In this document: positions 1 through 6,875 of the stretch, one piece after another
Layout of the letters: every line of letters begins with the position of its first letter
How positions within the stretch are numbered: the stretch's first letter is position 1
Assembly (NCBI GenBank): GCA_946615865.1
Contig: CAMOIJ010000026.1
Coordinates: 1-38,068, forward strand
Source of the DNA: an uncultured Lachnospiraceae bacterium
GTDB lineage: Bacteria > Bacillota > Clostridia > Lachnospirales > Lachnospiraceae
Direction of reading: 5' to 3'
DNA length: 38,068 nt
Program-made: the position numbers and the translations under genes
The notes under the pieces: generated by a model
Seen by the model: the letters and a program-made list of their open reading frames with translations, nothing else
Told to the model about the DNA's origin: nothing
Databases searched by the model: none

Positions 1-120
1 TTTTAGGAATATATTCAGGGTTGCATTTCTGTTAAGTTGTCATATATTCGATTGTATTGGTATTTCGGACGCCTGTCTGGCAGGTTGTCCGTGCTGCCTC
101 TTTTCAGCGGCAACTCTGAT

Positions 121-149
121 ATCTTATATCAGCCCGCTGTGATTGTCAA
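121..149 (-). promoter_or_regulatory. Promoter P2, leftward, consensus -35
   Basis: Read on the minus strand: -35 TTGACA (144-149), a 17-base spacer, -10 TAAGAT (121-126). The same pair of hexamers at the same spacing precedes rpsT in this window, which suggests a strong growth-related promoter. Transcription would start near 114 and leave the window to the left. Confidence 0.6.
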
Positions 150-227
150 GCACTTTTTTAAGTCTTTTCAGAAGCCGTCAGGCTCGAAAACTCGTTTGTG
201 CCCGCCTCTCTTACAGCGGCGAATGCT

Positions 228-256
228 ATATTACCACTCTCAAATACCCTTTGCAA
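228..256 (-). promoter_or_regulatory. Promoter P1, leftward
   Basis: Read on the minus strand: -35 TTGCAA (251-256), a 17-base spacer, -10 TAATAT (228-233). It lies about 107 bases upstream of a second promoter with the same orientation. Confidence 0.5.
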
Positions 257-359
257 GTACTATTTTCAAAAATCATTTATTAGTTTAGAAGCAATTGATT
301 TATCGTGAATTGTGACTCAAATTCCGATACCTTTTCTTACATATCTGAAAGATCTGATA

Positions 360-1574
360 TCAATCAACAAACACGTAAGTCTCAAGCCTGTCAAAAGCTT
401 CTTTAACTCTGGAAAGCGGCAGGGCCAGATTGATCCTTGTGTGGCAGTCTCCGTGGAACGGACGTCCATCCTGTATTGCGACGCCGACTTTCCACGCAGC
501 ATTCAGCACATCGTCGAGACTCTTTCCTGTCCTCGCACAGTACTGCGAACAATCTGCGAAGAGCATGTATGTTCCTTCAGGCTTTGAAACTTCCACACCC
601 GGTAGTCGATCCTCAATAAAACTGCAAGCGTAGTCAATGTTTTGGCCGAGTACCTTTAAGAGTTCATCGACCCAGACGTACCCTTCCGGTGAATATGCGC
701 CGATCAGCGCGTACATTGACATAATATTGATGTTATTGTAATGGGACAGCGAGCTCTCCTTGCGGACCCGGTCGCGTATAGCCGGATTATAGATAATATG
801 ATATGAGCCTACGAGCCCGGCAAGATTGAATGTCTTTGAAGGAGCATAGAGCGCCACCGTCCTGTTTCTTGCGTCTTCAGACACTGACTGAGTAGGTATA
901 TGTCTGTTTCCGAAAAGGATCATATCAGACCATATCTCATCAGATACGATCTTTACATCATATTTGCGGCACAGCTCGGTAAATGCAAATATTTCTTCCC
1001 TGGTCCATACTCTGCCGCAGGGATTGTGAGGCGAGCAGAGTATAGCGGCATGGATACGGCGGCTCCTGATCTTTTCCTCCATATCTTCAAAATCCATGCG
1101 CCAGATACCCCGCGCATCCTTTTTCAGAGAGGAGTGGACGATATTGTAACCGCTGTTCTTTAAGCTGTTCGTGAACCCGATATATGTGGGGGAATGCAGG
1201 AGAACATTATCTCCTTTGGAGCAGAATACACCTAGAGCTGACAGCACGCCGCCAAGAACGCCGTTTTCATATCCAATGCAATCCGCAGTCAGGCCGGTCA
1301 CACCGTTTCTCACTTCATGCCATTTAATGATCTCATCGTAATATTCTTCTCTTATGTCAAAATATCCATAGGCCGGATGTTCTGCTCTTTCGATCATCGC
1401 CTTCGGGATCGAAGGACATGTAGGAAAGTTCATATCAGCAACCCACATAGGAATAACATCAAATCCCTCCTCCGGTTTATCTGGTATAAAAGATCTGTTT
1501 CCGGTCCCGAGCGCATCTACAGCGATCGCATCTAAGCCGTGCCTGTTCATTATTGATTCAAAATCGTATTTCAT
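360..1574 (-). CDS. patB: MalY/PatB-type PLP aminotransferase (cystathionine beta-lyase)
   Basis: Fold-type I PLP enzyme of the MalY/PatB family, about 404 residues, the usual length. Family members cleave C-S bonds of cystathionine or cysteine conjugates to pyruvate, ammonia and a thiol. Visible marks: IPMWVADMNF near residue 41, SPHNPCGRVW at 181-190, SDEIW at 211, and the PLP lysine in APSKTFN (K247). The reading frame stays open another 21 codons upstream, but the ATG at 1574 follows GAGAGGAATAAG and gives the normal family N-terminus, and that extension would overlap dtd. It starts 16 bases after the dtd stop, so the two are probably co-transcribed. The substrate cannot be told from sequence; housekeeping methionine metabolism or general cysteine-S-conjugate lyase are both possible. 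Confidence 0.9.
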   Translation of the reverse strand: MKYDFESIMNRHGLDAIAVDALGTGNRSFIPDKPEEGFDVIPMWVADMNFPTCPSIPKAMIERAEHPAYGYFDIREEYYDEIIKWHEVRNGVTGLTADCIGYENGVLGGVLSALGVFCSKGDNVLLHSPTYIGFTNSLKNSGYNIVHSSLKKDARGIWRMDFEDMEEKIRSRRIHAAILCSPHNPCGRVWTREEIFAFTELCRKYDVKIVSDEIWSDMILFGNRHIPTQSVSEDARNRTVALYAPSKTFNLAGLVGSYHIIYNPAIRDRVRKESSLSHYNNINIMSMYALIGAYSPEGYVWVDELLKVLGQNIDYACSFIEDRLPGVEVSKPEGTYMLFADCSQYCARTGKSLDDVLNAAWKVGVAIQDGRPFHGDCHTRINLALPLSRVKEAFDRLETYVFVD

Positions 1575-1590
1575 TGATCTTATTCCTCTC

Positions 1591-2046
1591 TCAATACCCC
1601 AGTTCTTCCGAATCCATAAGCATAGTAAAAGGACCATTATTTGTAAGGCGGACTTTCATAAGAGCGCCGAATTCTCCGGTCTGAGGCTTTTTACCGGTCA
1701 ACTGTTCGCATTTGGTGACCAGATAGTTATAGAGTTCTTCCGCGTGCTGAGGTGAACCTGCTTTTATAAAGGAAGGGCGGTTTCCTTTACGACAGTCTGC
1801 ATACAGCGTGAACTGGGAGACAAGCAGGATCTCTCCTCCGACTGCTGCGAGACTAAGATTTGTTTTTCCGTTCTCATCCTCGAATATCCGCAGCTTAAGC
1901 ATTTTTTCAATCATGCGGTCTGCGGTATCACATGTGTCGCTCTCACCGATTCCTGCAAGGACAAGATAGCCTTTGCCTATCTTTCCAACCACGCTGCCAT
2001 TGATCTCAACTTCAGCATTATCTACGCATTGTATTACAAACCGCAT
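1591..2046 (-). CDS. dtd: D-aminoacyl-tRNA deacylase
   Basis: Removes D-amino acids (and mischarged glycine) from tRNA, recycling the tRNA in the cytoplasm. The 151-residue length is typical. Both signature motifs are present: SQFTLYAD near residue 78 and the C-terminal N-x-G-P-x-T element, here NNGPFT, which carries the cis Gly-Pro dipeptide that rejects L-aminoacyl esters. Phe at the variable position replaces the common Val. Start ATG at 2046 follows GGAGGAAATCGATAA. It leads patB by 16 bases. A TATACT box lies upstream near 2100 without a clear -35, so the promoter is not assigned. Confidence 0.93.
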   Translation of the reverse strand: MRFVIQCVDNAEVEINGSVVGKIGKGYLVLAGIGESDTCDTADRMIEKMLKLRIFEDENGKTNLSLAAVGGEILLVSQFTLYADCRKGNRPSFIKAGSPQHAEELYNYLVTKCEQLTGKKPQTGEFGALMKVRLTNNGPFTMLMDSEELGY

Positions 2047-2139
2047 TTATCGATTTCCTCCATGATCATTTGTTTTTTGCCCTGACTGGACAGAGATAAG
2101 TATAACACTTCAATACCAAAAAGCGTTATTAATTATATG

Positions 2140-2172
2140 AAAAAGACTCCAGCCGTCGCCGGAGTCTTTTTC
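2140..2172 (-). terminator. Intrinsic terminator after the L,D-transpeptidase gene
   Basis: Ten-base perfect stem, AAAAGACTCC (2141-2150) with GGAGTCTTTT (2161-2170) around a 10-base loop, followed on the minus strand by a short T run. The A/T ends make it nearly symmetric, but only the minus strand has a gene directly upstream, stopping at 2196. Confidence 0.75.
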
Positions 2173-2195
2173 TGCCTTTTCAACTTTGTGATTTC

Positions 2196-3356
2196 TCACT
2201 CATAAACAACCAACTTGGTACCATGTGGTATGTTTGTGTAAATCCAGCGTGCGTTTTCGAGCGCAAGGCGGATGCAGCTCATGGAAATATTCATTCCGAG
2301 TCTGTCATCTGCGATATCCGCATCTTCCGGATCTCCATAACTATGCTTATCATAAAGAATCGTATGAAGCATGAATCCGGCAGTTGTCCAGTAGACATAT
2401 GCGGCTTTGCATTTTTCGAACGTCTTCCATCCGTAGTCATTCTGTACTTTCCAGCAGAGTTTGAACTGTCCGCAAGGCGTTCTTGTCGCGGGAGCTCCGC
2501 ACGAAAACTCCCAGTCTCCCTTGATCCTGTTCCATTCGCCTTTCTTTCCCTGGTAAACTCTGAGTGCATGCTCAGACAGGTCGGCGAGAACAAGGTATTG
2601 TGTATCGCTATCGTACCACTGTGCCTTTTGGTCCATTGCATCATTTACTTTTCTGACAGCTACGCCTTCAGAGTTTATGACTTTTCCGCCAATTTCCTTA
2701 TTGGTCACAACAGTACCGTCTGTATTCGTATAGAAAGTATTGCCCTTATCGGTAACCTGAAATCCTGTTTTTGATGTAAGGGCTCCGGATTTCTCGAAGA
2801 AATAGTAAACTCCATCTATCTGATATACGTGAGGGCCGGTGTACATTACACCGCTTTCACCCAAATAGTACCATTTACCGTCTACTTTCCTCCATCCTGT
2901 CGCCATGGCACCGCTCTTATCCATATAGAACCAGGCACCATTGGAATAAACCCAGCCCGTCTTCATGTCTCCGTGGATCAGGTCAAAGAAATACCATGTG
3001 CCTTTGATCTTCTGCCAGCCGACCTTCATATGACCGTCCGATGTGCAGAAATACCACTTACCGGCGTCTTTAACAAATCCGGTCTGCATTACGCCGTCTT
3101 TATTAAAGTAATAGAACAGATTATTGATTCTGGCCCATCCGGTGTGATAGCCCTTTTTGGTTACATAATACCAGTTATTACCCTTCTTTACCCAGCCCAG
3201 CTGCACTGCAGCCTGTTCAGCTCCGAGGGCTTCCTCGCTGGTTATCACAGATTCAGTTTCCGCGGTCTTTTGTGCTGCGCTGACTCCCGTTACAGGAATC
3301 GTGGACATAAAAATCGCAGTTGTGAGAAGCATCGCAAACAGACGTACTCGTTTCAT
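2196..3356 (-). CDS. Secreted choline-binding-repeat L,D-transpeptidase (YkuD domain)
   Basis: 386 residues. A signal peptide (basic MKRVR, hydrophobic core, VSA-A cleavage near 28) is followed by about seven cell-wall-binding (CW_binding_1/glucan-binding) repeats from 53 to about 215, each with a GW..x..WYY or FYF core. A YkuD domain occupies about 250-386. YkuD enzymes make 3-3 peptidoglycan cross-links or attach wall proteins. Likely catalytic residues are His331 (MLHT), Cys361 and Arg363 in ISMSCIRL; the family motif is usually S-x-G-C-x-R, so Gly is replaced by Ser360. The gene stands alone: own promoter at 3469-3497, a leader of about 105 bases, ribosome site AAGGAGAAAAAAG before ATG 3356, and a terminator after it. 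The protein is extracellular and wall-attached. Whether the ligand is choline or a polysaccharide is unknown. Confidence 0.9.
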   Translation of the reverse strand: MKRVRLFAMLLTTAIFMSTIPVTGVSAAQKTAETESVITSEEALGAEQAAVQLGWVKKGNNWYYVTKKGYHTGWARINNLFYYFNKDGVMQTGFVKDAGKWYFCTSDGHMKVGWQKIKGTWYFFDLIHGDMKTGWVYSNGAWFYMDKSGAMATGWRKVDGKWYYLGESGVMYTGPHVYQIDGVYYFFEKSGALTSKTGFQVTDKGNTFYTNTDGTVVTNKEIGGKVINSEGVAVRKVNDAMDQKAQWYDSDTQYLVLADLSEHALRVYQGKKGEWNRIKGDWEFSCGAPATRTPCGQFKLCWKVQNDYGWKTFEKCKAAYVYWTTAGFMLHTILYDKHSYGDPEDADIADDRLGMNISMSCIRLALENARWIYTNIPHGTKLVVYE

Positions 3357-3738
3357 CTTTTTTCTCCTTATAAATCAATCGACATAATAGTTGCATGCGA
3401 CAATATAAGGAGTGAATTACGAATACGTTCTCTCGCAAATATCATCACAAAGTTGTTTGGCAATTGTTATGTTACAACATTATGATAAAAATTGCAAGCA
3501 TTAATTAACATTTATGTAATATTATTTTTAATATTTTAAATATTATGAATTATATTGATTAATTTCGAGAAATATTTAGTGTTACTTCATCCAGGTCTTT
3601 GTTTTTTATACGGAAAAGACCTAAACCTTGTCAAAATATCCTGTTTTAATTCTTCGTCAATTCAGATAGAATCCGCATTGTAAACAGAACAGCGGAACAC
3701 CCGCTCAACAATGAAAGAATGAGGAAAAAACAAAATTT
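3357..3738. other. AT-rich divergent intergenic region
   Basis: The region separates the minus-strand transpeptidase gene from the plus-strand gene at 3739. It contains the transpeptidase promoter and, at about 3480-3580, a strongly AT-rich run of A and T tracts unlike the rest of the window. I found no open reading frame worth calling. A plus-strand promoter is expected, but the only candidate I saw is a TAGAAT near 3665 with a poor -35. Confidence 0.5.
3469..3497 (-). promoter_or_regulatory. Promoter of the L,D-transpeptidase gene
   Basis: Minus strand -35 TTGCAA (3492-3497), 17-base spacer, -10 TAACAT (3469-3474). It sits in very AT-rich DNA and leaves an untranslated leader of roughly 105 bases before ATG 3356. 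Confidence 0.5.
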
Positions 3739-4083
3739 ATGTTTGATGTTATGAACTATGCAGACAGAAACGATGTCGAAGTTTCCATCCGCAAAGGTCA
3801 CGACGGACGCACTGTATGGGAAATCTTTCTGCGTGACCACCGGCTGAATGTAACCGAGTTTACACGCATTATTGATATAGAGATCAGAGGCCGGATGGAT
3901 CAGGACGCATATATAGAACTCAGATGCGAGACTTTGATGGATAAGATCCGTTCTGCCAGAATGAAAAATGAATACGCGGATATAGAAATGAAAAATGAAG
4001 GAATTGCCCGGCAGCCTCAGGCTGCCGGGCAATTTTTCTATTTTGTATATAACAGGCGGCGATTTATTTACAATTCACCGTGA
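3739..4083 (+). CDS. Hypothetical protein whose frame crosses a terminator
   Basis: I do not recognise this 114-residue protein. Residues 1-87 look like a compact soluble domain (DVEVSIRKGHDGRTVWEIF, then VTEFTRIIDIEIRG and a charged helical stretch), with codon use like its neighbours, which favours a real gene over the overlapping minus-strand frame. From about codon 88 the frame runs through a perfect 15-base-pair terminator hairpin, so the last 27 residues are encoded by the hairpin, its T tract and DNA beyond, and the stop overlaps the end of the convergent CobW-like gene by 16 bases. If the terminator works, most transcripts would lack a stop codon. The start is uncertain: GAGG lies about 14 bases before ATG 3739, and a second ATG is 12 bases on. 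No hydrophobic segment is seen. Confidence 0.5.
   Translation: MFDVMNYADRNDVEVSIRKGHDGRTVWEIFLRDHRLNVTEFTRIIDIEIRGRMDQDAYIELRCETLMDKIRSARMKNEYADIEMKNEGIARQPQAAGQFFYFVYNRRRFIYNSP
4002..4039 (+). terminator. Strong intrinsic terminator
   Basis: A perfect 15-base stem (AATTGCCCGGCAGCC at 4002-4016 with its complement at 4020-4034), a three-base loop and TTTTTCT directly after, on the plus strand. On the minus strand the stem is followed by CCTTCATTTTT, a poorer T tract, so it mainly fits plus-strand transcription, although it may also end the CobW-like transcript (stop at 4068). It lies inside the reading frame 3739-4083. Confidence 0.85.
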
Positions 4084-5024
4084 TATTTTGCCTTCTTTAC
4101 AAAGCACTTGTCGATCAGTTCTCTATTAAGATTTTCTCCTATAACGATCAGAGCATTTTGTCCCCTATCCCGCTCCTCTATCACTATTCGGCCGGGAACA
4201 GCGTTGATCTGTATAAAGCGCCCTGTCTGAGTCTCAACAAAGCCTTTGATCCTGTGTACATTTCCAAATGCAGTGTCACTAAAGATTTTCTCCACAGTTT
4301 CCCTTATTTCCTGTCCTCCCATCTTAACATAGAAGTAAAACAGAGATCTGTAACCGTTATCCTGCTCAACCTGATATTTGATATGGTCTTCAATGCGATA
4401 GCCGCAGGTGCTTATCTTCTCAAAATCACATTCATCAAAGAGTTCCCAATTCTTTACTATCACATCATCGCCGAATATCCTGGAGCAATGAAACTCTTTC
4501 ATCACTTCATTCATGAGACCGACCGTATACCTGATCTCCTGTTCAGAAACTGTCTGTGTTCTGCTGAGTACCACACATCCGGCGTTCGCGATCTGGGACG
4601 CCAAAAGATACCGGGCTTCAGCAGAAAGCGGCATTTCCTGTCGCGCGCTGACAATTGATATCACATTTCCCGGAACATACCAGCGGTCCAATGGTTCCTC
4701 TCTCAGCACATCGAAGAATTCATCTGTATCAAAAACTCCGGACGGCTCTATAAGGACCCTGTCATACCCCATCATGGCCATCGAGATCAGTTTCGTCTTA
4801 AATCTCCTTCTGTGCGCCTCATAGCCGTCGCCTCCGATGACCATTTCAAGTTCACATTGGTCGCCGATCAGATCCTGCAGGAACATGACGTCTACATTTA
4901 CTGCCCCGTAATCATTTTCAAGAATGCAGATTCTGTTCCCCTTATTCATAAAATACTTCGCATAAGTGCGGATGAACGTTGTCTTACCGGCTCCAAGGAA
5001 ACCTGTGATCAGATCTACTACCAT
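4068..5024 (-). CDS. CobW/G3E-like P-loop GTPase lacking the CxCC motif
   Basis: 318 residues of the G3E (CobW/UreG/HypB) family, whose members load metal ions or cofactors onto client proteins using GTP. Seen: P-loop GFLGAGKTT at 8-16, ENDYG at 36-40 (family switch region), IEPSG at 92-96 (Walker-B/switch II equivalent). The metal-binding CxCC of COG0523 proteins, expected near residue 62-68, is absent; that stretch reads MVIGGDGYEA. The usual NKxD base-recognition motif appears as SRTQ. So metal binding and strict GTP specificity are both in doubt. Start: TTG 5030 is also in frame, but AGGAG at 5031-5035 sits correctly only for ATG 5024. It begins 9 bases after the LysM gene and its ribosome site overlaps that gene's stop, so it should share the SOS-type promoter. 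Client unknown. Confidence 0.8.
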   Translation of the reverse strand: MVVDLITGFLGAGKTTFIRTYAKYFMNKGNRICILENDYGAVNVDVMFLQDLIGDQCELEMVIGGDGYEAHRRRFKTKLISMAMMGYDRVLIEPSGVFDTDEFFDVLREEPLDRWYVPGNVISIVSARQEMPLSAEARYLLASQIANAGCVVLSRTQTVSEQEIRYTVGLMNEVMKEFHCSRIFGDDVIVKNWELFDECDFEKISTCGYRIEDHIKYQVEQDNGYRSLFYFYVKMGGQEIRETVEKIFSDTAFGNVHRIKGFVETQTGRFIQINAVPGRIVIEERDRGQNALIVIGENLNRELIDKCFVKKAKYHGEL

Positions 5025-5033
5025 AAACAACTC

Positions 5034-5576
5034 CTACTTCAATTCCGTAGAATAATAAGGAACTACAAGGTGTGTTCCGGGAGTGACAACGGGATAGGAG
5101 GATTTATCGTATTTCAGATTATTGATCCTGCACAGTTCCTCCAGATAATCGTTCTGTGTCTTATAAAAATTACGGTCATCATATCTCTGCACGATATCCA
5201 GCAGGTTTTCCTGATAATCCACTGTGATCGTATCGTAATACTTATAGGCCTCCGGAACATCTTTACTCTTAGCCCTTGATGCTATTCCTCCTGCGCAGAA
5301 AATCACGCTCATAATAATGAATGCGGCGAGAGCTGTGCGCAGAAGCTGCACTTTCCTTGCTCTTCTTCTTGAAGCTTTCTTTCTCGAAACAGCTCTCCTT
5401 CTGGCTGAATCATCTGCGCCTGCTCGGGGTGCGTTTTCCTTCGCCTTAAAATTATATACTACGCATGAGCTGCGTTCCACATTGGATCTTTCAAAGAATT
5501 CGTATGATTCGGCGGTTCTTACTGTATTTCCCTGTACACATGCTATCAAATCGATACCGGAATATGACTTACTCAT
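5034..5576 (-). CDS. Membrane protein with C-terminal LysM-like domain, divergent to lexA (YneA-like position)
   Basis: 180 residues: a cytoplasmic N-terminal part of about 75 residues ending in a very basic tract (ARRRAVSRKK, RRRARK), one transmembrane helix at about 78-98, then an external LysM-like domain at about 112-175 (YDTITVDYQENLLDIV ... PGTHLVVPYY) with an inserted segment. In Bacillus the SOS division inhibitor YneA, a small membrane LysM protein, sits divergent to lexA; position, topology and operators match here, but this protein is longer and has an extra N-terminal region, so equivalent function is an inference. ATG 5576 follows GAGGTGATATAC. Regulation: promoter at 5631-5659 is covered by candidate LexA boxes. 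The CobW-like gene follows in the same operon. Confidence 0.8.
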   Translation of the reverse strand: MSKSYSGIDLIACVQGNTVRTAESYEFFERSNVERSSCVVYNFKAKENAPRAGADDSARRRAVSRKKASRRRARKVQLLRTALAAFIIMSVIFCAGGIASRAKSKDVPEAYKYYDTITVDYQENLLDIVQRYDDRNFYKTQNDYLEELCRINNLKYDKSSYPVVTPGTHLVVPYYSTELK

Positions 5577-5607
5577 TGTATATCACCTCATTGATACATA
5601 ATTGCCA

Positions 5608-5621
5608 CGAACCTATGTTTG
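5608..5621. promoter_or_regulatory. Candidate LexA (SOS) box 1
   Basis: CGAACCTATGTTTG, close to the Gram-positive CGAAC-N4-GTTYG consensus. It lies just downstream of the predicted start site of the LysM gene promoter, where LexA would block transcription. Confidence 0.75.
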
Positions 5622-5630
5622 CATGACTAC

Positions 5631-5659
5631 ATTCTATCGAACATTCATTCTGATGTCAA
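5631..5659 (-). promoter_or_regulatory. Promoter of the LysM-CobW operon
   Basis: Minus strand -35 TTGACA (5654-5659), 17-base spacer, -10 TAGAAT (5631-5636). Candidate LexA box 2 fills the spacer and box 1 follows the start site. Confidence 0.7.
5638..5651. promoter_or_regulatory. Candidate LexA box 2
   Basis: CGAACATTCATTCT: one perfect half-site and one weaker half (ATTC for GTTC). It lies between the -35 and -10 of the LysM gene promoter. Confidence 0.55.
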
Positions 5660-5666
5660 GAAAAAT

Positions 5667-5680
5667 CGAACAGATATTCT
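5667..5680. promoter_or_regulatory. Candidate LexA box 3
   Basis: CGAACAGATATTCT, the same half-site pattern as box 2, starting 29 bases after it. It sits between the two divergent promoters. Confidence 0.5.
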
Positions 5681-5693
5681 GAATATATGTTTG
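5680..5693. promoter_or_regulatory. Candidate LexA box 4
   Basis: TGAATATATGTTTG (reverse CAAACATATATTCA). It overlaps the start of the lexA -35 hexamer, as expected for autoregulation, but both half-sites differ from consensus. Confidence 0.45.
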
Positions 5694-5719
5694 CTTTTTC
5701 ATGGCTTTGATTGTATAAT
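5691..5719 (+). promoter_or_regulatory. lexA promoter
   Basis: -35 TTGCTT (5691-5696), 17-base spacer, perfect -10 TATAAT (5714-5719). Candidate LexA box 4 overlaps the -35. Confidence 0.65.
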
Positions 5720-5773
5720 CAAAGCAGATAGATCAAATATCAGTTTAATCATAGAAACCAGGAGGTCATATAA

Positions 5774-6385
5774 ATGCCCGCTAAGATTTCCAAGAAGCAG
5801 CAGGAAATTCTGGATTATCTCAAGGATGAGATCCTGTCCAAGGGATATCCTCCCACTGTTCGCGAGATCTGTGAGAAGGTAGGACTCAAATCCACTTCTT
5901 CTGTACATTCTCATCTATCAACCCTGGAGAGAAACGGATTTATTCGCAGAGATCCCACTAAACCCAGGGCGATTGAGATTTGCGACGACAGTTTTCAGAT
6001 GGTCCGCACAGAGATGGCGTCCCTGCCAGTGGTAGGCAATGTGGCGGCAGGACAGCCGATCCTCGCGCAGGAGAATATTGAGAATTATTTCCCTGTACCG
6101 GCGGATATTCTTCCGCCCGGTGAATCTTTTGCTCTGAGAGTTCGGGGAGAATCCATGATCAACGCCGGTATCCTTGACGGGGATCTGGTCTTTATCAATT
6201 CATGCAATACAGCAAGAAATGGTGAGATTGTTGTTGCTCTTATTGAAGACGGAGCAACTGTTAAGACTTTCTACAAAGAGAATGGTCATATCCGGCTGCA
6301 GCCCGAGAACGACTCGATGGATCCGATCATAGTAGAGAACTGCGTGATCCTCGGAAAGGTCTTCGGAGTTTTCAGGACAATGTAA
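5774..6385 (+). CDS. lexA: LexA SOS repressor
   Basis: 203 residues. An N-terminal winged helix-turn-helix (about 1-70, [15 protein letters not shown] and [13 protein letters not shown] as recognition region) binds SOS boxes; the C-terminal S24 peptidase domain cleaves itself when stimulated by RecA filaments on damaged DNA. All functional residues are visible: cleavage site Ala92-Gly93 (NVAAGQP), nucleophile Ser127 (RGESM) and base Lys164 (GATVK). ATG 5774 follows AGGAGGT with a 7-base spacing. The gene is monocistronic, with its own promoter, upstream LexA boxes and a terminator. It is the only known-function gene on the plus strand in the left half of the window. Confidence 0.97.
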   Translation: MPAKISKKQQEILDYLKDEILSKGYPPTVREICEKVGLKSTSSVHSHLSTLERNGFIRRDPTKPRAIEICDDSFQMVRTEMASLPVVGNVAAGQPILAQENIENYFPVPADILPPGESFALRVRGESMINAGILDGDLVFINSCNTARNGEIVVALIEDGATVKTFYKENGHIRLQPENDSMDPIIVENCVILGKVFGVFRTM

Positions 6386-6398
6386 CAGAAAAGAGCGA

Positions 6399-6457
6399 GA
6401 GGCTGTGAAGATAGGAAGGGGTTATTCCCTTCATTTCTTCACAGCCTCTTGTTTTTT
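6399..6457 (+). terminator. lexA terminator
   Basis: A 13-base perfect stem (GAGGCTGTGAAGA, 6399-6411, with its complement at 6436-6448) enclosing an inner AAGGG/CCCTT hairpin, then TTGTTTTTT. It starts 13 bases after the lexA stop. On the minus strand the tail is only CGCTCTTTTCTG, so it may serve rsfS weakly. Confidence 0.8.
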
Positions 6458-6503
6458 ATACTCATTTTATTCAATTATTCTTTCATTCCGGTGCGAAAGG
6501 ATA

Positions 6504-6875
6504 TCACAGATGATCAGGGTCTATCTGTTTGCCGTCTCTCCAGATTCTTTCAAGATCATAGAGAAGGCGGTCTTCCTGATTGAAGATATGAACGATCACA
6601 TCGCCGAAATCAAGAAGGATCCATTTTGCATGATCATATCCTTCCACCTGTTTGAGAACAGCACCGGCCTTTTCCATTTTCTCGCTCACTTCATCAGACA
6701 AAGCCTGGATCTGGGGACGGCTTGAACCGTTTGCGATAATGAAATAATCTGCGAGAACAGATACTTCACTGATGTCGATAACCCGGATATCTGTCGCTTT
6801 TTTCTCTTCAAGCGCCGCGATCGCAATACGTGCCAGTTCTCCGGATCTCTCTTTGGTATTAGCCATTTCACTCAT
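6504..6875 (-). CDS. rsfS: Ribosomal silencing factor RsfS
   Basis: RsfS/Iojap protein, about 124 residues, which binds L14 on the 50S subunit and blocks subunit joining during starvation. Family marks include KKATDIRVIDISEVS, the DYFIIANGSSRPQ core and the C-terminal DYGD-like LLDFGDVIVHIF followed by YDLERIW. An upstream ATG at 6914 is in frame but has no ribosome site; ATG 6875 follows AGAGAGGAAATTCT. The start overlaps the yqeK stop by 8 bases, so translation is probably coupled. Last gene of obgE-yhbY-nadD-yqeK-rsfS. Confidence 0.93.
   Translation of the reverse strand: MSEMANTKERSGELARIAIAALEEKKATDIRVIDISEVSVLADYFIIANGSSRPQIQALSDEVSEKMEKAGAVLKQVEGYDHAKWILLDFGDVIVHIFNQEDRLLYDLERIWRDGKQIDPDHL

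Larger units (their letters stand above)
1..359. other. Gene-free left flank with outward-facing promoters
   Basis: I see no convincing coding sequence here. The stretch holds two minus-strand sigma-70-type promoters (listed separately) that fire leftwards out of the window, and a short hairpin at 66-91 (CGGAC..CCTG / CAGG..GTCCG) in the leader downstream of the second promoter. Downstream of patB (stop at 360) there is only an imperfect inverted repeat and no clear terminator. The transcribed product lies outside the window; an rRNA operon is a guess from the tandem promoter layout. Confidence 0.6.

Noticed and set aside
3646-4032. Minus-strand frame of 128 codons opposite the gene at 3739
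   Set aside because: Rich in rare-looking hydrophobic and Cys/Phe runs, no ribosome site, crosses the hairpin, and is the complement of the better plus-strand frame.
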